DNA from: Gnetum montanum
Lineage: Eukaryota > Streptophyta > Gnetopsida > Gnetales > Gnetaceae
Assembly: GCA_015680685.1 (NCBI GenBank)
Contig: MNCI01028452.1
Span: 1,022,408 to 1,086,407 of the forward strand
Direction: 5' to 3'
Length of the DNA stretch: 64,000 nucleotides
Part shown: positions 1 through 11,319 of the stretch, piece after piece
Position numbering within the stretch: the first letter of the stretch is position 1
Layout of the letters: each line of letters opens with the position of its first letter
The notes under the pieces: generated by a model
Told to the model about the DNA's origin: nothing
Database searches by the model: none
What the model saw: the letters and a program-made list of their open reading frames with translations, nothing else
Made by a program: the position numbers and the translations under genes

Positions 1-611
1 AAAGTGAATATGCTAAAAAAGGCAGAGAAGAGCTAGAATCTAGAATCCTAAATAAGAGAATAACCAAAGGAAGTGTCTATCATAAACCTAGATCTAGCTT
101 CACAAAGAGAATACAAGATCAAAGTAAAGGTTATCATGCTCAAGTTAAAAAATAGTGAAAACATAGAGACAGACAGAGAATGAAACAGCAGAGAATGAAA
201 CAGCAGAATGGGCATTACTGGAAGGCATCAACACGAGCGGTAGCAGAGAAAGCATTGGATGCTTGCAGTGGAAGTTGGTGCCTATAATATAGCAGCAGCA
301 TTGCCCCTGATTTTTAGATAAAAATGGCGCCAGTGTCAGCCTTGCCAGAGAGGCCAAATTGTCCAACTTGTCCGTTTGGGTCGGCCTGTGACAGCCAGGC
401 TGCTTGCATTTCTTTCCCTTCTTTTCTCAAATTTCCTTTACTTCTTTGTTCCAACTTAGGAACGAAAATTTTTGAAACAAATAAATAGACAGCCCAGCTC
501 GGCACTGTAAGTTTCAAATTCTTTCTGTTTTCTTTCTCTTTTGCTGTTTCACACACGCCCTCAGTGCTCCACTTGTGCTATTGATTTCTGTCAGTGATTG
601 AAAACGCGGGG

Positions 612-639
612 GCTTAAGCGCCCAACCAGGCGCTTAAGC
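612..639. repeat. GC-rich perfect hairpin, 11-bp arms
   Basis: GCTTAAGCGCC at 612-622 is followed by a six-base loop and its exact reverse complement GGCGCTTAAGC at 629-639. Each arm is also close to a palindrome (GCGCTTAAGCGC). It is isolated in AT-rich DNA. Function unknown. Confidence 0.7.
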
Positions 640-740
640 GCGACTCCAATAAAGAACCGCGCAGGAGTATTTTCGATTTCGAGTTTTCGATTTAGGGTTT
701 GGACGGCAGAAACTTCTGTAATATATCTGCAAAACACTTC

Positions 741-858
741 TGAATATCTCTTGTGCAGGTTGTTACATTTACGGTGCTGGTGGATGCTCAATGATTTTCT
801 GAATATCTCTTGTGCAGGTTGTTACATTTACGGTGCTGGTGGATGCTCAATGATTTTC
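741..858. repeat. 59-bp perfect tandem duplication
   Basis: The segment starting TGAATATCTCTTGTGCAGG at 741-799 is repeated at 800-858. Each copy contains a pyrimidine-poor TTGTGCAGGTTG stretch that resembles a splice acceptor, but no gene can be attached. A recent slippage or unequal-exchange event is the simplest reading. Confidence 0.85.
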
Positions 859-2503
859 ATATTTGCAGATTTAAACTTTTGCCGATTTATCGGGTCACTG
901 TGAGATTCATAGTTGCATTATTTATAGCTTCCTTGCCATATTTGGCAAAGCGGTATGGCCAAGCGGTACAACTTTATTTTGCGATAGTTTTGCCGGTATT
1001 GACCCGGAACCTAGATGCCCAAGTGGAATTCGGAGTTGAGAGCATTTCCCTGTTTTTGTATTTTAATAAAACACAGTCTTTGAGGTTTTTATTTTGTAAT
1101 CCAACAACTAGATTTTGTAATACACAGTCCTTTTTCGCATTTGAAGCCTCAACCAATACAGAATTTGGTAATTTTTGTGCAAGCAAATTGTATTGTTTGT
1201 AAAAAGTAGAGGCATTTTATTTTCAGTTGCAAATTCCATAATTTCTGTGTATTTGTGTAAAGTAGAGACATTTTATTTTCAGCAATTTTAGTTTAACTTG
1301 CAAACAAAGAATACTTTGTTTTCTTTGAAGTTTAGATTTTTTTTTTTTTTTTAAATTTTCATTTTAAAATTTTCTCAATTTGGTGTGTTGTGAATTTTCA
1401 ATGATTTTAGTTCAAACCAAAAATATTTTGTTTTTTTCAAAGTTGAGATTTTATTTTTTAAAAATTTTCTTGCGTCGTCAATTTTGTTTTCTTCATTATG
1501 TGAAGTTTCAAATTTTATTTTTTGAAAACTTTCTCTATTTCATGTGTTGTCAATTTTACCTAGACTAATGAGTTGATTAGGAAATTTCTAATAAACAAGA
1601 ATTCTTATCTACAAAAATGCATATGAATTCTTAACTAAAAAATTTGAGAGGGTTTGAGCCCATTATTGTAAATAATCAGAGGATTCTTAACATTGTATGC
1701 CTTATTCAGAAAATACAAAAAAAAAATTGATTTTCAAAAACACATAGCAAAGAGTAGAACAAGAAGTTTATATAACTTGCAGGGAGTAAATAATTTTCAA
1801 AACCATATATTTTATTATATAAGGGTTCCAACATGGAGACTATTTTTAAAGCATAGCTATTATATACCTCATAACTTGTTTTTGGGCTATTTGAGACCCC
1901 AAAAACTCCTCATTATGATTTCCTAACACAGTAGCCATGGAATACCAACCTTAATCACAGATTTATATGCCAAATTCATTGACTCCATTGCATAATTGAA
2001 TTCCATTACAAACTTGTTATTAAAACAAAAATTCATTGCATCATCTCAATGCAATTTGAAAAAGCTATGTCATGGCTGATCTTGTGATCAATCTTCAAAA
2101 TCTTTTTAAACATGTTATTTAGAATTTCATTATATGAATTTTAAAGATTGCTTAGAAGTTAAATCGTTAATTTCTAAATCTACAATTTGTTGAATAGATT
2201 CAAGGGTTCAAACTTTACACCAAAACATAAAAAAAACCTTGTAAAAATAAATGGTGAAATGCAAATTGATTAAAGGGATTCCCATAGCATCTCATTTCTT
2301 AGATGTTATCAAATACTTGAATAAAGTAACATCAAATTATGTGATTTATGAGGTTCTTTATTTTTTTTCCTATGCAAATGATGAGGATGTATATAGATGG
2401 GTAAAATATTTTTGAAGCATCTAGGGATATCTTAGTGTTGTGCATATCAATAATAGAAGCATTCCTAAATTTTTAACACTATTTATTTTCAATTTTTTAA
2501 TAG

Positions 2504-5500
2504 ATGGCTCGTCGAATAGATCTTGCTTGGGAACATGTTCATTTTCAAGATCCTGTTAAAAAGGATTCACTTAAAATTATATGCAAATATTGTGGTAAAA
2601 AAACTGATTCTGGGGTGAATAGAATGAAATATCATCTTGCAAAAATGCTAGGGCATGATATTGCTGCTTGTCCAAATGTGCCTCTTTAAGTTGAAGAACA
2701 AATAAAAACTTATCTAATGCAAAGGGAAAGCAAGAAAGAAAAACAGGTTAATCTTAAGAATTTGCTTGTGGAGTGTCGAATTCAAAAGGCAGGTGAACAA
2801 GGATTTGAACATGCTTTTGGTATGAGTCGTGTGAGAGGTAGAACTATGGATTCATTTGAACGTTTGACAGGTCTTAGTAATAGTGGAGCTTCTAATGATG
2901 ATGTTGCTACTTCTCCTTTAATACAAGAAGAAAACACTAGTTGTTCAATTTCTTTCTCATTGATGCTTCTAGCTATCAGCCAACACATGGACGACTTGTT
3001 GGTGTTACTCCACCAGGCACAGGGTCTGGTGCACAACAAACTATTTATGCCAGCTTTAAAGTGAATCAATATCGTGTTAAACAAACACAAAAAGTGTGGG
3101 CACAAGTATCTTAGAAAATTTTAATGTTTAACTTATTTTTATAAAAATTAAAAATATGTTAACTAAAAATTTAGTTTTCTTTGCTTTTTAACAAAAATTT
3201 TTTTTATATGGTACGATACTAATTGGGACTGTACTTATTGCTTGCAGGTGTTTTATGCTCATGGGTTGCCATTGCACACATTTAACACTCCTTTGTTTCA
3301 ACGTGCATGTGAGATTATTACAGAGTGCGGACCTAGAAACTATATTTCACCTTCATATCATCGCGTGAGGACATCTTTGTTACAAGAATGTAAAGATGTT
3401 ATTGCTACAATGATAGAAGAGAAAAAGCAAGCTTGGGATAAGTTTGGTTGTAGCATCATGTGTGATGGTTGGACAAGTTGAAGAAATAGGACTCTTTTGA
3501 ATATCATGGTGGGATCAACAAATGGTACTGTATTTTTGAAGTCCATCAATGCATATGGAAAAGTGAAGAACCATGAATATTTGTATGAGGTTTTTAAAAA
3601 TGCTATAGAAGAGGTTGGACCTACAAAGGTGGTCCAGGTAAAAAACTATCAATATTAATGTATTTCTCATTTTTAGATTTATTTGTATTGGTATACATTT
3701 CTATTATTTAATTTGAAACTTTTATTTTCTTTAGGTTATCACTGATAATGCTAGTGCCTTCAAATTAGCGGGAGTACTATTACTGAGTAAATATAAACAC
3801 ATTTATTGGACACCATGTGCTACACATTGCATTGATCTTTTGTTAGAAGATTTGGTTACTAAATTGCCATGGGTGTCTAAGGTAAATATTTGGTTTCTTT
3901 AATTGTTTAACTCTTTGTTAGATGTGTTTTAAATATTAGTATGCTATTTACTAAATTTCAGGTGATACAAAAAGCAAAATTTGTATCAAAATTTATTTAT
4001 GGTCATCACCTTTTACATGATCTCTTTCTCAAGTTTTCAAATGGAAAAGAAATATTGCGACCAGGGACAACCCGTTTTGCTACTAATTTCATATTATTGG
4101 AAAGCATAATTGAACATAGATGTGCTTTGATGCATACATTTGATTTCTCAACATGGAGATTTGATAAAAATTTTGAAGTCTTTCGAAAGTTGAATGAGGC
4201 AAATGTTGTAACTTCTATTGTTTATGACATAGTTGAAGCACCAGGAAAATTTTGGTATGAGGCAAATGTTACAATAGAGGTATAGTTTTCAAAGTTTTTA
4301 TTGAATATTTATGATTTTCATGTATTTAATTTTCTATTTTTACCCTAAAGTTACTATGCATGATTAGGTTGTTAGGCCATTGGTAAGAGTTCTTCGAATT
4401 GTGGATGGAGATAAACCTTCAATGGCTTATATCTATGAGGCTATGGATAGAGCAAAGTTAGGCATTCTATCTTATTTGAAAGGAAATAAATTAGAGCATA
4501 GGTATTCAACAATTTCAGAGATAATTGATGAAAGGTGAGCTACTTATATAATGATACACATTTTATTTTTAATTATTTTAAAATCATATTTTAATATTTT
4601 ATGATTAACTATTGATTTGTAGATGCTATCAACTTCACAATCCTTTGCCTTCTGCTGCACACATTCTTAATCCCTTATTTGGATTTGGAAACCTTCTTGA
4701 TAAGAAAGAAGATTATGAATTAAAAGATGATTTGCAAAAGTTACTAGACAAAGTTGTCCTTGATATTGATACAAGCATAGCAATAATGCTCCAACTTGAG
4801 AAGTACAAAACAAAGACAGGAAGCCAATTTAGTAGAGAACTTGTAGACAAGTCAAGAAATTCATTGACACCAGGTAATTAAAAATTGTATGTTAAATTAG
4901 GAATTTTGATACGACACTCTCGCAAAATACTAATTTAAGTTTTTATATTTTCCTTTTGTATAGTACAATGGTGGAGTAACTTTGGGATAGATACATTAGA
5001 ACTGCAAAATCTTGCCATGCCCATTATTTCTCATCCATGCAGTGCATGAGGTAAGATATATTTTAATTTTATTTTCAATTTGGTTATTTTTAAATTTTAG
5101 AAAATTTATTTTTATATGTTTTTATGTTTTTCAGCATGTGAGCGAAATTGGAGTGTATTTGAACATATACACTCTAAAAAGCGTGGCAGGTTGACATCTC
5201 AACGGCTAAATGATTTAGTGTATGTACATTACAACTTAAAAGCTTCTTTGAAAGAGCTAGGAACAGTTAATCAGGATGACTTGGATATAGATGATATTCA
5301 GGATGACTTGGATATAGATGATATTCATCCCTCTTTGCCTGCTATAGAATGGGTTCATGATGAACTTGTTACTGATAATGATGGAGTTGCAATTGATCCT
5401 TCAAATGATCTAGATGAATTCCTTGATGACATGCCTCTTTCTACAATGTTTACTCGATGTCAAGCGCTTGTAAATGCATTACCTGTAGTGAGACCAATGT

Positions 5501-5673
5501 CATCTCAGGCAATTCATCATGAAAATGAATGTCAATATTTGAATGAGGTGGATGCATCTACTTCACATGTGCAGGAGCAAGTTAGAGATCCTTTTGATAT
5601 TTATTTAGAATCACATGATGAGCAAGAATTAAAAAATCCTATTGATATTGTTTATCAAAATAAAATAAAATAA
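2504..5673 (+). pseudogene. hAT-superfamily transposase, eight exons, disabled
   Basis: This would encode a cut-and-paste DNA transposase acting in the nucleus. The first exon gives a BED-type zinc finger (CKYCGK, then H..H, residues about 26-55). Later exons give a DUF659-like block (MCDGWTS near 3,460), the RNase-H-like core (VITDNAS and WTPCATHCIDLLLEDL, 3,735-3,881) and the C-terminal hAT dimerisation domain (CERNWSVFEHIHSKKRGRL, from 5,138). Exons 3,248-3,637, 3,735-3,881, 3,962-4,279, 4,368-4,534, 4,623-4,873, 4,964-5,050 and 5,135-5,673 join in frame with GT-AG borders. Breaks are TAA at 2,687, a frame slip near 2,985, TGA at 3,479 and TGA at 5,047. Introns are intact, so this is not a processed copy. 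Terminal inverted repeats and a target duplication were not found. The family call is strong; the first exon's end is uncertain. Confidence 0.88.
5272..5325 (+). repeat. 27-bp in-frame tandem duplication in hAT exon
   Basis: CAGGATGACTTGGATATAGA... occurs twice in a row (5,272-5,298 and 5,299-5,325), adding a second acidic QDDLDIDDI nonapeptide to the transposase tail without breaking the frame. It lies after the dimerisation domain, so it could have been tolerated. Confidence 0.85.
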
Positions 5674-6134
5674 AAAGCATAGAACATATGCTAGTTTTAG
5701 CAATCCAAATTACAATGTTGTATGGATTTCATATTTTCAGTTCTTTTTTAAATAGGAGTACCTGTTTCTATGTTCTTTTTTCTTGCAAAAAGTAGAACAA
5801 TGTTTTAGAACTAAAAAGATGTATGAGAAGATATAAAATTGTGTCTTATACATTACCATATATTGGTTTGAAATAGTTCAATTTGTTTTTAGAGCTTTTC
5901 TTAACTTGTGATTTAGTTAAATAGTTTTTGCAAAATAATTAAACATCCATCCTTAATGAATCTCATTTTGTTGTAGAGCAGTTAACTACCAATTTATTGA
6001 ATTTTTCAATAAATCATTTAATATGCATTTGCTCAATCAAATTTACCTATTTGGAGGTTTTGCAGAGTTTGTGTATGTGCCACTTTAAAGTTTTGTTGGC
6101 CATGATACTTGTTACATAGTTACCAACTATTTAA

Positions 6135-6295
6135 CCCAACCTATTTTAATCAACTACTCCAATGCCTTTATGAGGATGCCCAACCTATTTTAATCAACTA
6201 GTCCGACGCCTTTATGAGGATACCCACTACGACTCTCTCTCGACTACGACAACTTTAATCAACTACTCCGAAGCCTTTATGAAGATGCGGACAGC
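6135..6295. repeat. Imperfect 44-bp repeat, three copies
   Basis: CCCAACCTATTTTAATCAAC begins copies at 6,135 and 6,179. A third, weaker copy (TTTAATCAACTACTCCGAAG) lies near 6,254. Each unit ends in GCCTTTATGARGATGC. The second and third are separated by a CGACTACGAC-type spacer. Confidence 0.75.
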
Positions 6296-7077
6296 TACGA
6301 CTCGACTACAAGAAGTTAAACACTGATTTCTGTAACTCCCTAGACTTCTTTCATTCATGTTTCCTATTCCTCGTAAATATGGAAAACGAAATGTTGTTGT
6401 TGATTTTAATAAGTGTTTTTCTGTGTTGCCACTACGTCTCATGATTTGGGTTTTGTCCCATTCTTGGTTCCACTCGTAGCCGGGTTTAATAGCCATGATC
6501 GTAATAATCCTCTCGAAATAATTACCATTACCAAAATGGGAACTGCACTGTGCTTTGATGCTTAAATTAGATGTAATTTGAATGTGTTGGTTTGATTTGG
6601 ATTCGCCTAATAACTACTGGCCGCTACCACTATCTCGGATGTCCACTCAACGGATTGATGCGTACGCTGGTCTGATAGAAACTCGGTTCAGTATCTGTTT
6701 GCAACCTAGCAATTTTAATTTTAATACAGAACAGCAACATATTTGTGTTTGCAAATATTTTCATGGCCTGATGAGACTAATTTTCAAAACTCTTTTCTTA
6801 TGAATGGCAAGCATTGTCCCTCATCTTCTGTGTAGAAAAATTTTACCACTTACAGTGCTCTGTGGATTTCGATGAACGCGTAGGTTTTTTCATGTTTTTA
6901 TTACGAAATAAAACTTTAAAATTTCATATACATTACTTTTATCAAGTTGTTACATTGTCATTAAGAGTTAACGGTAGTCAATGAGACATTGGTTGATTGG
7001 CTAAAACATGCCATTTGGATGAATATATTGATGGGACACATTTCAAGGATACTTATAGTCATATAGTTTTAAATCTT

Positions 7078-7123
7078 CTGCCTAAAGCATTGTATCAATT
7101 CTGCCTAAAGCATTGTATCAATT
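7078..7123. repeat. 23-bp tandem duplication
   Basis: CTGCCTAAAGCATTGTATCA... occurs at 7,078-7,100 and again at 7,101-7,123 without change. Confidence 0.85.
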
Positions 7124-7899
7124 CTTATTGTTTATTTGAATAATGAAAATGAAAATGAAATTTTTTATTACATCCAAAGACCCTTAGGATTTAATGGATA
7201 GAAGACATACACATAAGGCATAAAGTAATGTGTATTTTAATAAGGCCTGCAGTAATATATCAATTTTTATAATCTATTTGAATAATAAATATAGCCTCTA
7301 AAGAAATCATTTGATAATTTCAACAACTAAACATAACAATATAGTCTTAAAAGAATTCAAAAATTTTAACAAGGATGGTATTATGAAGGCAAACTATGAC
7401 TAGAAAAATAGGGTGTTGAAAATCCAAATGCAATAATAAATTCAAAAGAAGCTTACAAATTGTTAGAGAGAAGGTTTTGGAGAAATGATAAATATAAACC
7501 CAAACAAAGCTTCTATTATTCTTAGTAAAAAGTTAGAAGTAGCATCCATGGTGGAGCAAAGTATTTGCATGTAGCTATTTCTATACTTATTCAAATGCTA
7601 AATGGTAGATAAGAATGTGATTACATCATTTTTGAGTTGAAAATTGACAATAGAATAATGCACAATAAGACCATAGAACATGTCAATTGTGCCTACAAGT
7701 TATAGAAGATGAACAACATATATAATTAGAATGTTATAGAATATATTCTTCTTGACAAGATGACAAATTTTCAATAAATTATTTAGGCTACTAGTACTAG
7801 TTCTAGGTCACTATACAAAAAATGTTCAAACTACATAAATATTTACCAAATCTAGTATACTCATGTTTTATTGCTACTAATGTATTTTGTATAAACTAA

Positions 7900-8200
7900 T
7901 TTGTTTGATAAACTAATTTGCTACTAATGTTTTATTGCTACTCAAAACCATGACGTAGGTGATTGTTGACTACTATAAGGAGTAAGAAATAAAACTACAA
8001 TATTCTAGCTAAGCCACCAATCAAATTGTGTTATATAAGCAATAGGTGAACCACATTTATAGGCATTTATTACAACTACAGCTTCACATTAGTTATTTCA
8101 TATCATGGGCTACAATGTCACATCTATGACATCATAGGTATCCAAAATTACAATTTTATTATTTATCATACCATACAATTAACTAAAAACTCATCCTCAA
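7900..8200 (-). mobile_element. Degenerate LTR end and polypurine tract of old element F
   Basis: Read on the minus strand, 8,166-8,200 gives GGATGAGTTTTTAGTTAATTG then a TATGATAAA-type LTR start. This matches the GGATGAGTTTTCATTTA...GGGGGTATGATGA junction of elements B, C and D. The adjacent 8,030-8,165 region contains a TTTATAGGCATTTA block (a TATA box on the minus strand) also seen in the decayed LTR at 44,990-45,650. The left limit of the LTR is not clear. Confidence 0.45.
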
Positions 8201-8841
8201 GTTATACAAAATTGGGATAGAGTCTTGTTAAAAAATTTGTAAAAGTGATACTAACTAACTATAACTTATGTGACAAGACTTGAGTATTACATTACAACAA
8301 CTATTCAAATAGTTATTTTTACAAAAAGTAATAATAACTAGAAAGACATAAAAAATTAATAATTTTTTGGAATAGATCTTCAAATATTCATCAACAATAT
8401 CTTCATGTTGTTCTAGGTGATGGAATTTCTCCATGTCTTAGTAGTTCTTGTGGTTACATCATTAGCTTCTTCCTAGTCATGCAAACATAAGAAAGGATTA
8501 TCATGAACTTCTTTTGATCCATTCATGGGTCCCACTTAGTACAACCAAGCTTAGCTAGCTTAAAAGTCATTAAAACATTCCACACATGATAACTAGGAAA
8601 ACATCATGTTGGCTTGCACAAACTAAGCAAGGAATGTACTACACTCTACTTTAAGCATCATTAACAACTCTCACAGCTATTGGTAATCTAATAACCTTCT
8701 TATAAGACTCTTAGCTATATCTCCTTGATCTATGAATTTTTCCTTCAAAACCTCCAACTTCACATTAGCTACTTAAAGCTTTTATTTTGCTTGGTCATGG
8801 AACTAAAGCTCACATTCAAAGAGCATGAACATGGTTGTAAC

Positions 8842-9740
8842 TTATTTCTCCAATTTTATTATGATCTTACTAACTATAAGCATTGCTAAATTATCATATC
8901 TCAATTTGGTCAATTCTAAATAGTTAGTTAAGTTCTTGATTTCAAAATCTTTCATTTTATTCTTTTCTTGACTCATTGCATTGATCACATCCAAGATATT
9001 TGATCGTGTGATTATTTTAGGCTCTTGCAAGATGACATTCTACTTGGCCTTAGCTATCTAAATCTCCTTTTCATTAATCTCTTTCTAGAGTCCTACCTAA
9101 TCTAGATAATATTTCTTAATTACGTTATGTTGCCCTTGTTCCTTCTTCCATGTATTAATCTCAATGGTAATTTTCTACCTTCTAGCTTGAAATTACTCCA
9201 AGGTCTAATTCTGATTCTTCTTGTCAAACTGCTTAATCTCCAAATTATGTTTCACCATTTTTTCATAGATGTGGTGCAAGCTAAATTCAAGTTGCTCCTT
9301 TTCTATTCTGACCTTCTCCAATGATTGACCCTAGCTAGAAATACATACCATAGTACCTTCTTCTTTTTCTTCTCTACTTTCTTTAGGTTGATGGCTAATT
9401 GGATTAGCTCATCAATATAAAATTAATCAAGAAATTTGGTGTTGGAGCAGGGAAACAACCTTGTCCAAACAATGTATTCACTTGTTTTAGGTGGTTATTG
9501 ATCTCTAGATCCATTAAGGCGTGGATACCTCCAAATAGGTTTAGCTAGACTATTGAGCTAATAACTTAATTTATATACTTTCTTTGACTAGAAAGTATTA
9601 TAAGTATTTTTTTCTTACGTGAATTAACAAATAGATTCCTCTTTTAGCTATCTTTCAACATCAACCAATAATCTTTAATAGTTTTTCAATCATGAAGTTC
9701 TAGATCCCATAAGTATTATAATAGAAAAAAATAGATTTAT
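8842..9740 (-). pseudogene. Decayed coiled-coil extra ORF of element F
   Basis: From 9,351 down to 8,842 one minus-strand frame reads as a long charged helix (VRIEKEQLEFSLHHIYEK, DVINAMSQEKNKMKDFEIK). It is broken mainly by TAG codons at places where glutamine would fit, as expected from C-to-T decay of CAG. Upstream, 9,740-9,400 reads as another protein-like stretch (NLFGGIHALMDLEINN, CFPAPTPNFL) in a shifted frame. It sits just inside the F polypurine tract, where plant Ty3 elements carry additional or env-like ORFs. I recognise no domain. It resembles in style, but not demonstrably in sequence, the helical ORF of element B. Confidence 0.45.
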
Positions 9741-10241
9741 GAAAAATGTTATTCTATAAATTGAAGCCATATCCTAACATACTTTCCAAAAGCCAATGTA
9801 TTGCAAAAGTAATGTCACACAAAGCCAAGACCTAAAGAGAATGATTTATTATTCCAACGCATAGATTTCAAATTCAAAATAGCCTCTATTCCATATTATG
9901 CTATTCAAATTTAACATGCGTAATAAAAATAAGCTATCTAATTTAACATGCATAATACAAATAAGCTAAATCTTTACAAACAAAGAAAATAGCTCATTCC
10001 AAAACTATTGTTTATTGAAATATAATAACATGTAAACCCAACTAAATGACTAGAAAGCTATTAAAAGAGTTACCAAATTAAAAGATAAGCTAAAATAGAA
10101 AACAAAACCTTCTTAATATGCCATTATAGTAAAATTATCTTTGACAAGCTTCTTTTTTCTTTCCTAAAATGTTCCCTCTTAAAGTTATATGTTACATGAA
10201 GCTTTATAAATTATCTTAAGTAGTTATATCAATTACACTAA

Positions 10242-10246
10242 CAAAT
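10242..10246. other. Target-site duplication of element A, left copy (CAAAT)
   Basis: CAAAT immediately precedes the TGATGAG start of the A 5' LTR and is repeated exactly at 27,203-27,207 after the A 3' LTR. This fixes both borders of A. Confidence 0.9.
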
Positions 10247-11197
10247 TGATGAGAGCAGTTACTCTAATTATTAGAGTGGTTACTCTAGCGGTTATTCTAA
10301 TTATTAGAGTGGTTACTCTAGCAGTTACTCTAGCAATTATTCTAATTATTAGAGAGGTTATTCTAGTAGTTACTTTAGCAGTTATTCTAATTATTAGAGT
10401 GGTTACTCTAATTATTAGAGTAGTTTCTCCCAAGCCTATAAATACAGTGCCTAGGCGCACAATTGAAAGGAAGTCTTTTAAGCAGTCAAGTAGCACAACT
10501 CTCGTAGTTTGTTTGAAAGTTAGAGTATTTTCCAAGTACCCACAGTGGGAGGTCTAAGTGTGGACAGATCTTTATTCGAGCATTGTGTACCTAAGCACAC
10601 CTTATGTATGGTAATAAAGATGAGCTCTTTGATTCATCCTTGTAGCACTTGAGATTTTTTTTCTTACGCATTTATTTTATTTTATTTTCTTATGCATTTA
10701 TTTTATTTTATGCACTATACATTTATGTTATTAGCGTAGCAATTCATTTTGATTAATTAAGCAAATCGTTAAATTACACTTAGTACAATCACTTCGAGCA
10801 TGCGTGTAACACTTGGTAACCTAGTAACGATTAGCGTTTGGTAATCCCAGTAGTGTTGCACTGGTTCAGGATGTGTACGACAAGTGAGAATGGATGCTAG
10901 TGTTAGGATTAATTAGAACTTAGTTAATGAGTAGCTAAGATAAATTAGTTACTTAGTTATCTCTCTTTTCCATACTAGCACAAGACATAAAAACATACAA
11001 CCTATAAAAATCATATGCCTTAAGCTTACTTAACCATACAATCATGACATACATGTAAGCTTGGAAAGACAACAATCAACTAACCCATCCTTTTTCGGTA
11101 AGGGCACATAAGCACTTAGTCCTTGGAATTCGACTGGATCGTGCGTGAAATGCTCATATTCGTATGGTCGAGCATAGGGTTACCTTGCCGCTCATCA
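10247..11197 (+). mobile_element. Element A, 5' LTR (Ty3/Gypsy, Athila/Tat-like)
   Basis: The LTR starts TGATGAG and ends CTCATCA, a 7-bp terminal inverted repeat shared by the LTRs of this superfamily in the window. In order it holds a palindrome array in U3 (10,255-10,424), a TATA box (CCTATAAATA, 10,435-10,444), a CTTTATT...AATAAAG stem (10,570-10,619), a doubled TTGGTAA motif (10,812-10,855) and a terminal hairpin before the primer site. The partner LTR is 26,318-27,202, about 66 bp shorter, mostly because the U3 array has fewer units. Numerous substitutions between the copies indicate an old insertion. Confidence 0.92.
10255..10424. repeat. U3 array of TAATTA-centred palindromes
   Basis: CTCTAATTATTAGAG, a near-perfect palindrome, occurs about five times, separated by GGTTACTCTAGCAGTTATT-type spacers. 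The 3' LTR has about three. The array lies directly upstream of the TATA box. TAATTA is the core of many homeodomain sites, so an enhancer role is possible. The apparent proteins of Leu-Ile-Ile-Arg-Val on both strands are by-products of the repeat. Confidence 0.8.
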
Positions 11198-11198
11198 T

Positions 11199-11216
11199 TG
11201 GCATCATTGCCAGGGA
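11199..11216 (+). promoter_or_regulatory. Primer binding site of A, tRNA-Asp type, decayed
   Basis: TGGCATCATTGCCAGGGA follows the 5' LTR after one spacer base. It matches the complement of the plant tRNA-Asp 3' end (TGGCGCCGTTGCCGGGGA) except for three changes, all C-to-T or G-to-A. tRNA-Asp priming is typical of Athila-type elements. Confidence 0.8.
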
Positions 11217-11319
11217 ACTTAGTTGTTTCTGTGCTAACTAGAACATAGGAAATCATTCACATCGTTGGAATGAACCCTCAGGGTTGGTTGAGAAAATAAT
11301 AAACAAGAAACAGTCAAGT

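Larger units (their letters stand above)
1..2503. other. AT-rich intergenic DNA, no convincing gene
   Basis: No reading frame here shows a recognisable domain. The stretch is AT-rich, with long T-runs around 1,340-1,360. The exceptions are a short CpG-containing patch near 600-700 that holds a hairpin and a 59-bp tandem duplication, both listed separately. The GC-rich patch could be the 5' end of a lost gene, but nothing downstream supports this. Confidence 0.6.
5674..7899. other. AT-rich intergenic DNA after hAT element
   Basis: No supportable gene. It holds two small repeat clusters (6,135-6,295 and 7,078-7,123). One boundary of the hAT element should lie at the left end, but no terminal inverted repeat is recognised. 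Confidence 0.5.

Noticed and set aside
10233-10557. Two overlapping open frames on opposite strands full of Leu-Ile-Ile-Arg-Val
   Set aside because: They are translations of the palindromic U3 repeat array of element A; the same happens at 26,223-26,553.
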